Source of the DNA: Planctomycetota bacterium
GTDB taxonomy: Bacteria > Planctomycetota > Planctomycetia > Pirellulales > Pirellulaceae
DNA length: 38,041 nt
Direction of reading: 5' to 3'
NCBI GenBank assembly: GCA_963205385.1
Contig: CAUJKE010000184.1
Coordinates: forward strand, 1 to 38,041
The notes below the pieces were generated by a model. It had not been told where the DNA came from and made no database searches. It worked only from the letters and a program-made list of their open reading frames with translations. Shown here piece by piece: positions 7,565 to 15,600 of the stretch; position 1 is the stretch's first letter, and every line of letters begins with the position of its first letter. The position numbers and the translations under genes were made by a program.

Positions 7565-9784
7565 ATGCGGCGTTTGAAAATACTGACGATTGGGATGGTG
7601 GGCGTGAGCTTGTGTTGGGCCTCGTTGTTGCAGGCCGATACGCCGCCTGTCGGTGCGCCCGGCTTCGCGCAAGAGGGGGAAGACGCGCCGACGCCCTTTG
7701 TCCCCAAGCGCGCGCGTTCGGAAGCGGACCAGGACCACCTGGAAGCTTCGGCCTTGTATGCGTTCGGCCGGCTGATGCACCAACGCGAAAACCTGCCGGC
7801 CGCGCTCCGCAGCTATGAGCGTGCTTATCGTTATGACCCCGGCGCGCTGGCGGTGCTCGGCGAGATTGTGCCGCTCGCGTTTGAGCTAGGCCGGAGCGAG
7901 GAAGCCGCCCGCTACGCCATCATTGCGGCTGAACAAGACCCCCAGGACGCGCTCCTGTTGCGGCGCTTGGCGATGCACCTGACGGAGCAGGAAGATTTTG
8001 GCCGCGCGCTGCAACTGTATCGCAAGTCGTTCGAGTTGCAGCAGACGCCGGACGATGTAACCGCCGTGCTGTTGCACATGGAGATGGGACGCCTGTACTT
8101 TCTCGAAGGAGAGTTTCCGGCAGCGGCCAAATCGTTTCAGCAGGTGCGGGCGGCGATCGACGATCCGAAGAAGTTTGGACTCTCCGACGAGCTGCAGAAG
8201 ATCTTGATTGGCAACGCGCATGCGACCTACTCGCTCTTAGGCGAGTGCTTTCTGGAAGCGGCCCTCTACGACGACGCGCAAGCCATGTTCGTCAAGGCGA
8301 ATGAGGCCCGCGCGGACGAGAGCGAATTCGCGTTTCGCCAGGCGCGCGTCTTGGCCAAACAACAGCAGACGGATGCCGCGCTGGCGCAACTCGACAAATA
8401 CTTCGCCGCCAAGGCAACCTCGGCCGGGGTCGATCCCTACGACTTGCTAGGTGAATTGCTCGCCGCGCAACATCCCGACCCCGCCGCCGCGCGCGCCGCG
8501 CTCGTGACGCGCCTGGAACAGTTGCATCAGGACGATGCGGAAAACGTGGCGCTCGCGTTCGCCTACGGGCGAGCGCTGGTAGCCAATGCACAGACCGACG
8601 TCGCCGAGAAAGTTCTCGCCGCATCGTTCGCCCAGGAAGCGACCGCGGAAACGGCCGCGTTGTTGGTGGGACTCTATCGGCGCGAGAATCAAGTCGCCCC
8701 CCTGCTCGAACTGTTAGGCGCGACCGTAGGAAAGAGCGGCAACATCGAGTCACTCGGCGGAGCGGGAGAAGAACTGCTCGCGGACAAGCCGCTCGTCGAG
8801 AAGTTATTGGCCGCAGCCCAGGAGCGCCGCGCGGCCGACAAGCTCACTCCACCCCAGGCCTTGGCCGCGGCGATGATTGCGGTCCGCGCGGAACAGTTTG
8901 ACGCGGCGGATGACTTGTTCAACCTCGCCTTGACCAGGCCGCCCATCGCGCGCACGTCGCTCCCCAAGGCGGAGCTCATCATTGCTTGGGGGTTGGAATT
9001 GTTGCAAGCGGAGCAGCAAGAGCGCGCGGCGCAATTGTTCCGCAAAGCGATCGATGAGAAGCTGGTTCCCGAGCGTCAAGAATTGCTCAACTACTTCCTG
9101 GCCGGCGCCCTGGAGATGCAAGGCAAGACCGACGAGGCGCTCGCGACGCTCGACAAAGCGCTCAATCCCGAGCAGCCGACGGCGCTCTTGCTGTCGCGCA
9201 AAGCCTGGATTTTGTATCACGCCGAGCGTCACGAGGCAGCCGAGCAAGCCTATCTCGCGCTTTTGGAAAAGTTTGACGCGGATCACAAGTCGACGCAAAA
9301 CCGGCAGACCATGCGCGACGCGCGACTTGTCCTCTCGAATATTTGTACGCAGACGAATCGCTTCGACGAAGCCGTGGAGTGGCTCGAACAGGTGCTCGAT
9401 GAGTTTCCCGAGGACGTCGGCGTGTTCAACGACTTGGGCTATTTGTGGGCGGAAAAAGGCATGCATTTGGAGCGCGCCCTGCGCATGACGCAGCGCGCGG
9501 TTGCCGAACAACCCGAGAACGCCGCCTATCGCGATAGCTTGGGCTGGGTCTACTTTCAACTCGGCCGTTATCAGGAAGCTGTCCGCGAACTTGAACAAGC
9601 TGTCGCCGCGGAAGAGCCAGGCGGCGTCATCCTCGATCACCTTGGCGACGCTTACGCCAGGCACGGCCAGGCGGACAAGGCCCGCGCCGCGTGGGAGCGC
9701 GCCGTGATCGCGTTTGAACGGGAAGACGAGCCCGAAAAGCTGGCCGCCACCCAACAGAAGCTTACCCAGCAGACCACGAAATAG
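7565..9784 (+). CDS. Secreted tetratricopeptide-repeat protein
   Basis: This 739-residue protein begins MRRLKILTIGMVGVSLCW and has a likely signal peptide ending near LLQA (about residue 25), so it is probably exported. The rest is helical repeats. Recognisable TPR units include ASALYAFGRLMHQRENLPAA near the N terminus and, near the C terminus, NDLGYLWAEKGMHLERAL and DSLGWVYFQLGRYQEAV, in the A/G-Y-A/F pattern of TPRs. No catalytic domain is seen. TPR arrays serve as scaffolds for protein complexes, so no specific role can be given. The ATG at 7565 is preferred to an earlier frame start because it gives a proper signal peptide and has AGGTG upstream. The last codons overlap a 6-bp hairpin (9774-9790). 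Confidence 0.8.
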   Translation: MRRLKILTIGMVGVSLCWASLLQADTPPVGAPGFAQEGEDAPTPFVPKRARSEADQDHLEASALYAFGRLMHQRENLPAALRSYERAYRYDPGALAVLGEIVPLAFELGRSEEAARYAIIAAEQDPQDALLLRRLAMHLTEQEDFGRALQLYRKSFELQQTPDDVTAVLLHMEMGRLYFLEGEFPAAAKSFQQVRAAIDDPKKFGLSDELQKILIGNAHATYSLLGECFLEAALYDDAQAMFVKANEARADESEFAFRQARVLAKQQQTDAALAQLDKYFAAKATSAGVDPYDLLGELLAAQHPDPAAARAALVTRLEQLHQDDAENVALAFAYGRALVANAQTDVAEKVLAASFAQEATAETAALLVGLYRRENQVAPLLELLGATVGKSGNIESLGGAGEELLADKPLVEKLLAAAQERRAADKLTPPQALAAAMIAVRAEQFDAADDLFNLALTRPPIARTSLPKAELIIAWGLELLQAEQQERAAQLFRKAIDEKLVPERQELLNYFLAGALEMQGKTDEALATLDKALNPEQPTALLLSRKAWILYHAERHEAAEQAYLALLEKFDADHKSTQNRQTMRDARLVLSNICTQTNRFDEAVEWLEQVLDEFPEDVGVFNDLGYLWAEKGMHLERALRMTQRAVAEQPENAAYRDSLGWVYFQLGRYQEAVRELEQAVAAEEPGGVILDHLGDAYARHGQADKARAAWERAVIAFEREDEPEKLAATQQKLTQQTTK

Positions 9785-9848
9785 TCGTGGAGACGGGCGA
9801 CTCCGCGGATTTTTAGTTCCTTCAATTCGTATTTAAGAGCCGAGTTCT

Positions 9849-10604
9849 ATGGCAGGGCATTCGCACGCCGCGAACGTGATGTACCGCAAGGCGGCGGTGA
9901 ACAATAAACGCAGCAAACTGTGGGGCAAGCTGGCCCGTGCGATCATGGTCGCCGCGCGGCTCGGTGGAGGCGATCCCAACGCCAACGCGCGCCTCCGCAA
10001 GGCGCTGCTCGACGCGCGCAGCGTCTCGATGCCCAAGGACAACATCGAACGAGCGATCAAAAAAGGGACCGGCGAAAGCGGTGATGGCGCCAATATGGAA
10101 GAGGTGCTGTACGAAGGCTACGGCCCCGGCGGCGTCGCCGTGTTGTGCGAAATCCTGACCGACAATCGCAATCGCACCGCCGGTGAGATTCGCAAGATCT
10201 TCGACGTCAACGGCGGCAATCTCGGCACCACCGGTTGCGTGGCGTTCTTGTTCGAGCGCAAGGGCCTATTCGTCATTGGGGCCGACAAGGCGTCCGAAGA
10301 GCAGCTTATGGAACTAGGGCTCGAAGCCGGCGCGGAAGATGTGAAGCGCGACGGGGACAAGTTCGAAGTTCCCTGCGCGCCGGAAGACTTTTACGCGGTT
10401 TCAGAAGCGTTTGCCGCCGCCGAGATCGAGCCGGAGAACGCGCAAGTCACGCGCCTGCCGATCACGAATGTTGAAATCGACATCGACACCGCCCGCAAGG
10501 TGCTGAAGTTGATGGAGCAACTCGACGATCATGACGACGTGCAAGGCGTGATGGCGAATTTTAGCCTGACGGACGAAACGCTGGCGGAGTTGTCGAAAGA
10601 GTAG
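9849..10604 (+). CDS. yebC: YebC/PmpR family DNA-binding regulatory protein
   Basis: The YebC/PmpR/TACO1 family acts as transcriptional regulators or, as shown for some members, as translation factors that relieve ribosome stalling. The 251-residue product has the full family length and motifs: MAGHSHAANVMYRKAA at the start, the LARAIMVAARLGGGDP segment, MPKDNIERAIKKGTGE, YEGYGPGGVAVL, and DNRNRTAGEIRKIFDVNGGN. The usual HSKWANIKHRK start is changed to HSHAANVMYRK, within the family's range. It lies 64 bases after the TPR gene and ends 9 bases before the convergent HAD gene. Confidence 0.93.
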   Translation: MAGHSHAANVMYRKAAVNNKRSKLWGKLARAIMVAARLGGGDPNANARLRKALLDARSVSMPKDNIERAIKKGTGESGDGANMEEVLYEGYGPGGVAVLCEILTDNRNRTAGEIRKIFDVNGGNLGTTGCVAFLFERKGLFVIGADKASEEQLMELGLEAGAEDVKRDGDKFEVPCAPEDFYAVSEAFAAAEIEPENAQVTRLPITNVEIDIDTARKVLKLMEQLDDHDDVQGVMANFSLTDETLAELSKE

Positions 10605-10613
10605 GGCTGCGCG

Positions 10614-11294
10614 TCACAGGCCGCTGGTTAAATGTTCCAGAATTTCCGCCGTGGTGGTGAGATTCGTGACAAGCACATCAGGCTGCGCGGCCGCGAGTTC
10701 ATCCAGTTGATGATCGCCGGTGGCGACTGCGATGACATGCGCGCCAATCGCGCGGGCGCAGCGAATGTCCGCCGGGGTGTCGCCAATCACCCACACCTGA
10801 TCGCCGCGCAAGTCCAGGCCGGTATGGGTACAAGCCGCCGCCAATGCTTCGCGGGCCACGTCGTCGCGCTCTGGATGCAAGTCGCCAAAGCCGCCAAATG
10901 GAAATCGCTCGTGGAGGCCGTAGTGCGTCAACTTGCGGCGCGCCCCCTCGCGCACGTTGCCGGTCAGCAGTCCCACGGCCAAACGCGGGAGCGCTTGCAA
11001 TTCGGCCAGAAGCGCCTGCACGCCGGGGAGGAGCGTCCGCGGGCGACTCGTCAAATGCTGTTCGAGACTGGCGAGATATGCCGCTTGAAAGCGTTCCCAA
11101 TTCGCCTCGGTCGCTGTGATTCCATGCTGTGCGAAGTATTCCTGGCAAATGCCGCGATCCGTTCGTCCTTGCAAGAACACCGGATGCGGATCCCGCACGG
11201 CAAACGCGACCTCAAGCGCCGTATTGAGCGCATCCCGCCCTGCCCCGCCGGTCGAAATCAACGTCCCATCGATATCAAACAGAATGACTTGCAT
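10614..11294 (-). CDS. HAD-family hydrolase, phosphoglycolate phosphatase-like
   Basis: This 226-residue protein has all four HAD motifs: FDIDGT near residue 6 (the nucleophile Asp and the acid/base Asp), LLTGN (motif II), a Lys in the GARRKL segment (motif III), and VIGDTPAD (motif IV). The helical cap between motifs I and II (about 15-90) places it in subfamily I, with phosphoglycolate phosphatases, where a small organic phosphate is hydrolysed. The true substrate cannot be told from sequence. It is convergent with yebC and a lone gene on this strand. Confidence 0.85.
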   Translation of the reverse strand: MQVILFDIDGTLISTGGAGRDALNTALEVAFAVRDPHPVFLQGRTDRGICQEYFAQHGITATEANWERFQAAYLASLEQHLTSRPRTLLPGVQALLAELQALPRLAVGLLTGNVREGARRKLTHYGLHERFPFGGFGDLHPERDDVAREALAAACTHTGLDLRGDQVWVIGDTPADIRCARAIGAHVIAVATGDHQLDELAAAQPDVLVTNLTTTAEILEHLTSGL

Positions 11295-11644
11295 GGTGAA
11301 GATTTTAGCGTTTAGGCGTGCCCTGGCGAAGGGCGGAACGAGCGCGAAGTGACCGCCGATGACTGCGAGAAATGCGAAACAAGTTCGTGAACCAAATTAC
11401 GAATGCTGAAGACAAACGCCTGGCGTTGCGAGCTGGAGGGACAATCCGCCCTGTGCGCCCCTGGTGGTTTTCGGTAGGTTCGCAAGGTAGCAGGCAAACC
11501 CCTGCGGGTCGTTCGCCGTCCATGTGCCGCGCGTCATCAAGTCGTTGTCGTGTCGTTGTCGTGCAAGTTGTTCGCCCGCGACAGGCGGCGATTGCCTGCT
11601 CCGCGCTGCGCCGCTGGCCATTATCAAACTACAAGGAAACCGCG
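11295..11644. other. Gene-free divergent region between two HAD genes
   Basis: These 350 bases separate divergent HAD hydrolase genes and carry no convincing ORF. They contain a perfect 11-base tandem duplication GTCGTTGTCGT (11541-11551 and 11552-11562). Promoters for both genes must lie here, but none is clear enough to mark. Confidence 0.5.
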
Positions 11645-12352
11645 ATGCCTTCTGAACCGCTTGGGGTGATCTTCGATGTGGATGGCGTGCTCGTCGATTC
11701 GTACCAGGAACATTACGAAGCCTGGGTGCTGATTGGCCAGGAGCGGGGCTTTTCGATTACCGAAGCGCAGTTCGCCACGAGTTTCGGCCGGACGAGTCGC
11801 GAGGCGATTGTGGAGATCTTTGGGCTCGGCGATTTGACCGCCGCGCAGATTGCCGAACTCGACGCCGTGAAAGAGGCCAAGTATCGCGAACTGCTCGCGG
11901 AGCGGTTTCCCGAACTGGCAGGGGCGGGGGCGCTGATCGATGCCTTATATTCCGCCGGTTTCAAACTCGGCGTCGGGTCGTCCGGTCCGCCTCCCAATGT
12001 GGCGCTCGCGGTCGATCAACTCCATCGGCGGGACAAGTTCGCAGCCATTATCAGCGGCGAAGACGTCCAGCGCGGCAAGCCGGATCCGCAAGTGTTTTTG
12101 CTGGCAGCGGAGCGGATGGGGGTCGCGCCGGCGAATTGCTGCGTGATCGAAGACGCGCCGCCGGGCATTGAAGCGGCGCATCGCGCCGGCATGAAATGCA
12201 TCGCGGTGACGAGCACCGGCCGGACCCGCGCGGAGCAAGTCGCGGCGGACTGGATCGTCCCCTCGCTCCAGGATGTCACGCCGCCGCAAATCGCGGCGCT
12301 ACTCAAGTCGCAGACAAACTCCCGCCGGCCGTCCGCGGATTCCACAAGTTGA
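11645..12352 (+). CDS. HAD-family hydrolase, beta-phosphoglucomutase-like
   Basis: This 235-residue protein has motif I FDVDGVLVDS (catalytic Asp 11 and Asp 13), motif II VGSSGPP, the motif III Lys in RGKPDPQVF, and motif IV VIEDAPPGIEAA. The DVDGVLVDS and EDAPPGIEAA forms are typical of the beta-phosphoglucomutase/2-deoxyglucose-6-phosphatase branch, so sugar phosphates are the likely substrates. The ATG at 11645 is chosen over a longer frame because motif I then lies 10 residues from the start and AAGGA is just upstream. The last residues (SRRPSADSTS) look unstructured. Confidence 0.87.
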   Translation: MPSEPLGVIFDVDGVLVDSYQEHYEAWVLIGQERGFSITEAQFATSFGRTSREAIVEIFGLGDLTAAQIAELDAVKEAKYRELLAERFPELAGAGALIDALYSAGFKLGVGSSGPPPNVALAVDQLHRRDKFAAIISGEDVQRGKPDPQVFLLAAERMGVAPANCCVIEDAPPGIEAAHRAGMKCIAVTSTGRTRAEQVAADWIVPSLQDVTPPQIAALLKSQTNSRRPSADSTS

Positions 12353-12491
12353 TTTGAGCGATAGCAACTGCGAACGGAGCCCAGCGGCACTTGGAGCTTG
12401 CTACTTGCTTGCTAGCAGCACTTCGCCGTTGACGCGAACAACTCCGTCGCCTACCCTTCGCCGTTCTCTTTTGGACTGAAGGGTATCGATT

Positions 12492-13481
12492 GTGGTTTGT
12501 TGTCGTAGCCCACACGCGCCGCACAGGCATCACGCCTGGCGTGATGAATTCCTCGCTGTCGCAGGCACACTCCCGCGCGCCGTTGGCCGCGCTCTCATCC
12601 TCCTCCTGCTGCTCGTCGTCTCCGCCACCGGATGCGCCTTTTCGCCGCTGGCGTACTATGAGCGTTCGCTGGTCTATCAGCCGGCCAAGGCAGACCTTGG
12701 CGATTGGTCTCCGCCGTCGCAAATCGGCTTTGAAGACGCCTACTTCGTCTCGACCGATGGCACGAAGCTGCACGGTTGGTTTCTCAATCATCCGCAGCCC
12801 AAAGCGGTCGTGCTGTTCACGCATGGCAACGGCGGCAACGTCGCGCTCTGGGCGCCAAGTATTCAGTATCTCGTTGAGCGGCATCAAGTCGCCGCGCTGG
12901 TCTTCGACTATCGCGGTTACGGCCATAGCGAAGGCCGGCCCGATGAAAAAGGAATCCTGCAAGACGCCCGCGCCGCGCGTCGCTGGCTCGCCCGGCGAAA
13001 GGGGGTGGCGGAGGAGAGTGTTGTGCTGATGGGCCAATCGCTCGGCGGCGGTGTGGCGGTCGATCTGGCCGCCCGCGATGGCGCGCGCGGGCTAGTTCTC
13101 GTCAGCACGTTTACTTCCGTTCCCGATGTGGCCGCGCATCATCTCCCCTGGGCGCCGGCACAACTCCTCATGACCCAGCGTTACAACTCGCTGGCGAAGA
13201 TCAAGCAGTACGACGGCCCACTGTTGATCTGCCACGGCGACGCCGACCGCACCATCCCCTTCGAGCAGGGCGAGCAACTCTTCGCGGCCGCCGGCAGTTC
13301 CCAAAAGCGGTTCATTCGGCACGTCGGCGGCGAACACAACGACCCACCGCCGGACGAGTACCGCGTCGCCCTCGACCAGTTTCTCGATAGCCTGCCGCCC
13401 CAGCAGCCCTACGTCCCCGACAAGCACGCAGACGCCGAAGCCGCCCTCCACCGGACGCTGTGGCGCTGGATGTCGCCGTAG
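12492..13481 (+). CDS. Alpha/beta hydrolase, probable lipoprotein
   Basis: This is a 329-residue serine hydrolase of the BEM46/YqkD type. The N-terminal region has a hydrophobic run and a possible lipobox SATGC (Cys 48), then YYERSLVYQP, typical of lipid-anchored members. The oxyanion strand is FTHGNGGN, the nucleophile is Ser 183 in GQSLGGG, and the acid and base are probably Asp 252 (GDADRT) and His 282 (GGEHND). The start is GTG, with AAGGG 8 bases upstream; an in-frame TGA at 12477 blocks any longer start. Substrate is unknown, probably an ester or peptide-like bond at the envelope. The stop codon abuts a dispersed repeat. Confidence 0.82.
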   Translation: MVCCRSPHAPHRHHAWRDEFLAVAGTLPRAVGRALILLLLLVVSATGCAFSPLAYYERSLVYQPAKADLGDWSPPSQIGFEDAYFVSTDGTKLHGWFLNHPQPKAVVLFTHGNGGNVALWAPSIQYLVERHQVAALVFDYRGYGHSEGRPDEKGILQDARAARRWLARRKGVAEESVVLMGQSLGGGVAVDLAARDGARGLVLVSTFTSVPDVAAHHLPWAPAQLLMTQRYNSLAKIKQYDGPLLICHGDADRTIPFEQGEQLFAAAGSSQKRFIRHVGGEHNDPPPDEYRVALDQFLDSLPPQQPYVPDKHADAEAALHRTLWRWMSP

Positions 13482-13583
13482 GGGCGATCGATTAACAAGT
13501 TTCCGATTTTCACGCCGGCCAAAAGATCACGACTCCATCGGGCTCGCCCCGCTGGTGAAGAAGTCCTGTGGGCTACCGGCGCC
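13481..13583. repeat. Dispersed ~100-base repeat, copy A
   Basis: The first 60 bases match 19341-19400 at 54 positions, and similarity continues more weakly for about 40 bases (GCTGGTGA against GATGGTGA at the same offset). The copy starts on the last base of the hydrolase stop codon. No long ORF lies in it. It could be a REP-like element or a conserved 3'-end RNA structure. Confidence 0.7.
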
Positions 13584-13935
13584 ACGCGGCTCCTTCCTCA
13601 AAAACCTCAACTTCACTCCGCCGACCGGTCGAAGAGAGTATCGACCAGCTTGATTTTGACGCTGGCGACGCTTACGATAACCGTCAGTAGGGAATTGATA
13701 AAACCGGTAAGATATGCCGGTTGTGCTGAGCCTTTGAGGTTCACACGTTCTCTGCGACTCCTGCCTACCATGCGAATCATGCCAGCGAACCTGCCACTTG
13801 AACCTGGGTGCGTGTGTAGTTGTCCGGCCTAGTGCCGGACCTCACCCTTCGCTCGCGCCGGGCGATGCCTGCCAGAAATCGGCGCATGCCTGGCCTCTGT
13901 TGGATTCGCCACACTGCCCTGGAGAGCCCCTGCTC
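13584..13935. other. Gene-free region before the serine acetyltransferase
   Basis: These 352 bases have no convincing gene. They hold an inverted repeat AACCGG/CCGGTT (13702-13707 and 13717-13722) with TTGATA just upstream (13695-13700). The expected promoter for the acetyltransferase is probably here but no matched -35/-10 pair is clear. Confidence 0.45.
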
Positions 13936-14904
13936 ATGGCTTCCGATCTCCGCCGTAAAGAAGAACTGCCGCAACTGACTCAGCGGATCGTCGAGACCTA
14001 TGTCGAGGTCGGCACGATCAACCATCTCGGCCATCGCCCGCTGCCGCGGTACGACGTCGTCATTTCCGCCCTCGAGGATCTGAAGGACATCATCTACCCC
14101 GGCTACCGGCGGCGCGAAGGGCTGCACCTGGGGAATGTGACCTATCACGTCGGCGACTTGATCGACGGGCTGCATGATAAACTCACCACGCAAATCGCCC
14201 GCGCCTTGCAGCACGAAGCGCGGGTGACCGACAACATCGATCCCAATGACTCCCAGGCGGATTACGAAGCCAAGGGGCAGGCGATGGCGATTGATTTCCT
14301 CGAGAAGATTCCCGATCTGCGCCGCTTGCTCGCGACAGACGTACACGCCGCCTACGATGGCGACCCCGCTTGCAAAAGCCAGGACGAAGTCATCTTTTGC
14401 TATCCGGGACACGATGCGATCACCACGCACCGCATCGCGCACGAGCTCTACAAGATGGGCGTGCCGTTCATTCCCCGCATGATGAGTGAATATGCCCACC
14501 GCCAAACCGGGATCGACATTCACCCCGGCGCGACGATCGGGCCGCACTTCTTCATCGACCACGGCACCGGCGTGGTGATTGGCGAGACGTGCCACATTGG
14601 CGCCCACGTGAAACTCTACCAAGGCGTGACCCTCGGCGCGCTCAGCTTCGCGACCGATAACGACGGCAACCTCGTCCGCGGCCACAAGCGGCATCCCACG
14701 CTCGAAGACCACGTGGTGATCTACGCCAACGCGACGGTCCTGGGGGGCAAGACCGTGGTGGGCCATCACAGCGTGATCGGCTCGAGCGTCTGGCTCACGC
14801 ACAGCGTCCAACCCAGAACCACGGTGCTCATGGAAAAGCCGAAGCTGCGCATCCGCGAGGAATTGCCGGATGAGTTAGCGCCGGAGTTGAATTATCATAT
14901 TTGA
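13936..14904 (+). CDS. cysE: Serine O-acetyltransferase, long form
   Basis: This enzyme transfers acetyl from acetyl-CoA to serine, the first step of cysteine synthesis. The 322-residue product has an N-terminal helical domain (1-170) containing [17 protein letters not shown], and a left-handed beta-helix of hexapeptide repeats (about 185-290) with DIHPGATIG, the [13 protein letters not shown] active-site segment and the [13 protein letters not shown] loop. It is longer than the 270-residue enteric CysE and resembles the EpsC/SrpH-like long forms. The ATG at 13936 has GGAGAG 9 bases upstream and is preferred to the longer frame, which begins in low-value sequence. No sulfhydrylase gene (cysK) lies nearby. 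Confidence 0.9.
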   Translation: MASDLRRKEELPQLTQRIVETYVEVGTINHLGHRPLPRYDVVISALEDLKDIIYPGYRRREGLHLGNVTYHVGDLIDGLHDKLTTQIARALQHEARVTDNIDPNDSQADYEAKGQAMAIDFLEKIPDLRRLLATDVHAAYDGDPACKSQDEVIFCYPGHDAITTHRIAHELYKMGVPFIPRMMSEYAHRQTGIDIHPGATIGPHFFIDHGTGVVIGETCHIGAHVKLYQGVTLGALSFATDNDGNLVRGHKRHPTLEDHVVIYANATVLGGKTVVGHHSVIGSSVWLTHSVQPRTTVLMEKPKLRIREELPDELAPELNYHI

Positions 14905-15009
14905 AAAGCGCCGCAAGGCTGCTGAAGCGCACGCCCATGTTTCGGCGTGCTCAACGGCCTGCGCGCAATCATGGACACATCGAGCCTCGCGCGCGATCTG
15001 CCGAGAGGT

Positions 15010-15312
15010 CTATGTTGGATCACGCATGAGGCGCTTCCGAATCCAAGAGGGATCGCGCCGGCAATCGAGTACTGCCACCACGATCACGGCATCGCTTTCA
15101 ATTTAGTAATAGATCGCGAAGGGAAATCGATTGGCGAGCATGCGGTGGTAGCCGTAATAACGCCCATGGATTCCTCCATAGAAATACAGCGATTCAATAT
15201 CCGCAATCAGACTGTCTCGGAAGTAGCGCCCAAGACCAGCCGATTGGTCTTCGTAGAAGCGAAAACCTTCCAACAGATCGAGTTCGGCGTCGGATGAGAC
15301 TTTGACGATCAT
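15010..15312 (-). pseudogene. ParE/RelE-like toxin with a premature stop
   Basis: The frame opens MIVKVSSDAELDLLEGFRFY and reads as a ParE-family toxin to FPFAIYY, where a TAA (15103-15105) stops it after 69 residues. Read on in the same frame, the sequence continues IESDAVIVVAVLDCRRDP and SWIRKRL to a TAG at 15010-15012. That is the expected last strand and C-terminal motif of the family. One base change from a sense codon (for example AAA or GAA) to TAA therefore explains the break. The ATG overlaps the antitoxin stop by 4 bases (ATGA). The 69-residue product lacks the conserved C-terminal strand and is probably inactive, unless the stop is read through. Confidence 0.8.
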
Positions 15313-15527
15313 GTGCCGAAATCTTGAATCCGTTTTTTCGCCTCGGTCCAGTCACTAAGCGTCGCCTCGCCGGTCTCAAGTCTTCGCTTGCGATCTGCCA
15401 GCACCTCTTCATGCCAGGCTGGGGAATCGACTTGCGATGGTGTGCTGCAGATGCTCGCCCACAGAGCCTCCATCGCCTGCAGTTTTTGCGGCATGGTCAT
15501 GGAATCTAAGGGTAGATCAATGGACAT
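15309..15527 (-). CDS. Antitoxin of a ParE-type toxin-antitoxin pair
   Basis: This 72-residue protein matches the 'addiction module antitoxin' family (Unstab_antitox-like): a short helical N-terminal part MPQKLQAMEALWASI, then WHEEVLADRKRRLETGEA and a C-terminal WTEAKKRI. These antitoxins bind and neutralise ParE/RelE-fold toxins. The gene overlaps the toxin start by ATGA, so translation is probably coupled. GAGGG lies 8 bases before the ATG. Since the toxin frame is broken, the antitoxin may persist as a relic or act against toxins elsewhere in the genome. Confidence 0.8.
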   Translation of the reverse strand: MSIDLPLDSMTMPQKLQAMEALWASICSTPSQVDSPAWHEEVLADRKRRLETGEATLSDWTEAKKRIQDFGT

Positions 15528-15571
15528 AAGAGTTTCCCTCGCGCCCGTGTCTTCTTCGGCAGTTATCTAGA

Positions 15572-15600
15572 ATTCTTTTCGACCATGCAGCGATTGTCAA
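15572..15600 (-). promoter_or_regulatory. Possible promoter of the toxin-antitoxin pair
   Basis: On the minus strand a perfect TTGACA (15600-15595) is followed after 17 bases by AAGAAT (15577-15572), a 4 of 6 match to the -10 consensus. It overlaps the end of the YfhO gene and lies about 45 bases before the antitoxin start. Confidence 0.45.

Noticed and set aside
8804..9754. 316-codon minus-strand frame
   Set aside because: Shadow of the TPR protein gene.
9774..9790. Hairpin at the end of the TPR gene as a terminator
   Set aside because: The 6-bp stem overlaps the stop codon and has no T-run directly after it.
11541..11562. 11-base tandem duplication as a CRISPR or iteron array
   Set aside because: Only two units, without spacers; too short to support either.
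13777..14811. 344-codon minus-strand frame
   Set aside because: Shadow of the serine acetyltransferase, which has complete catalytic motifs.
14947..15297. 116-codon plus-strand frame
   Set aside because: It runs antisense to the toxin-antitoxin pair, which has recognisable families and an ATGA overlap.
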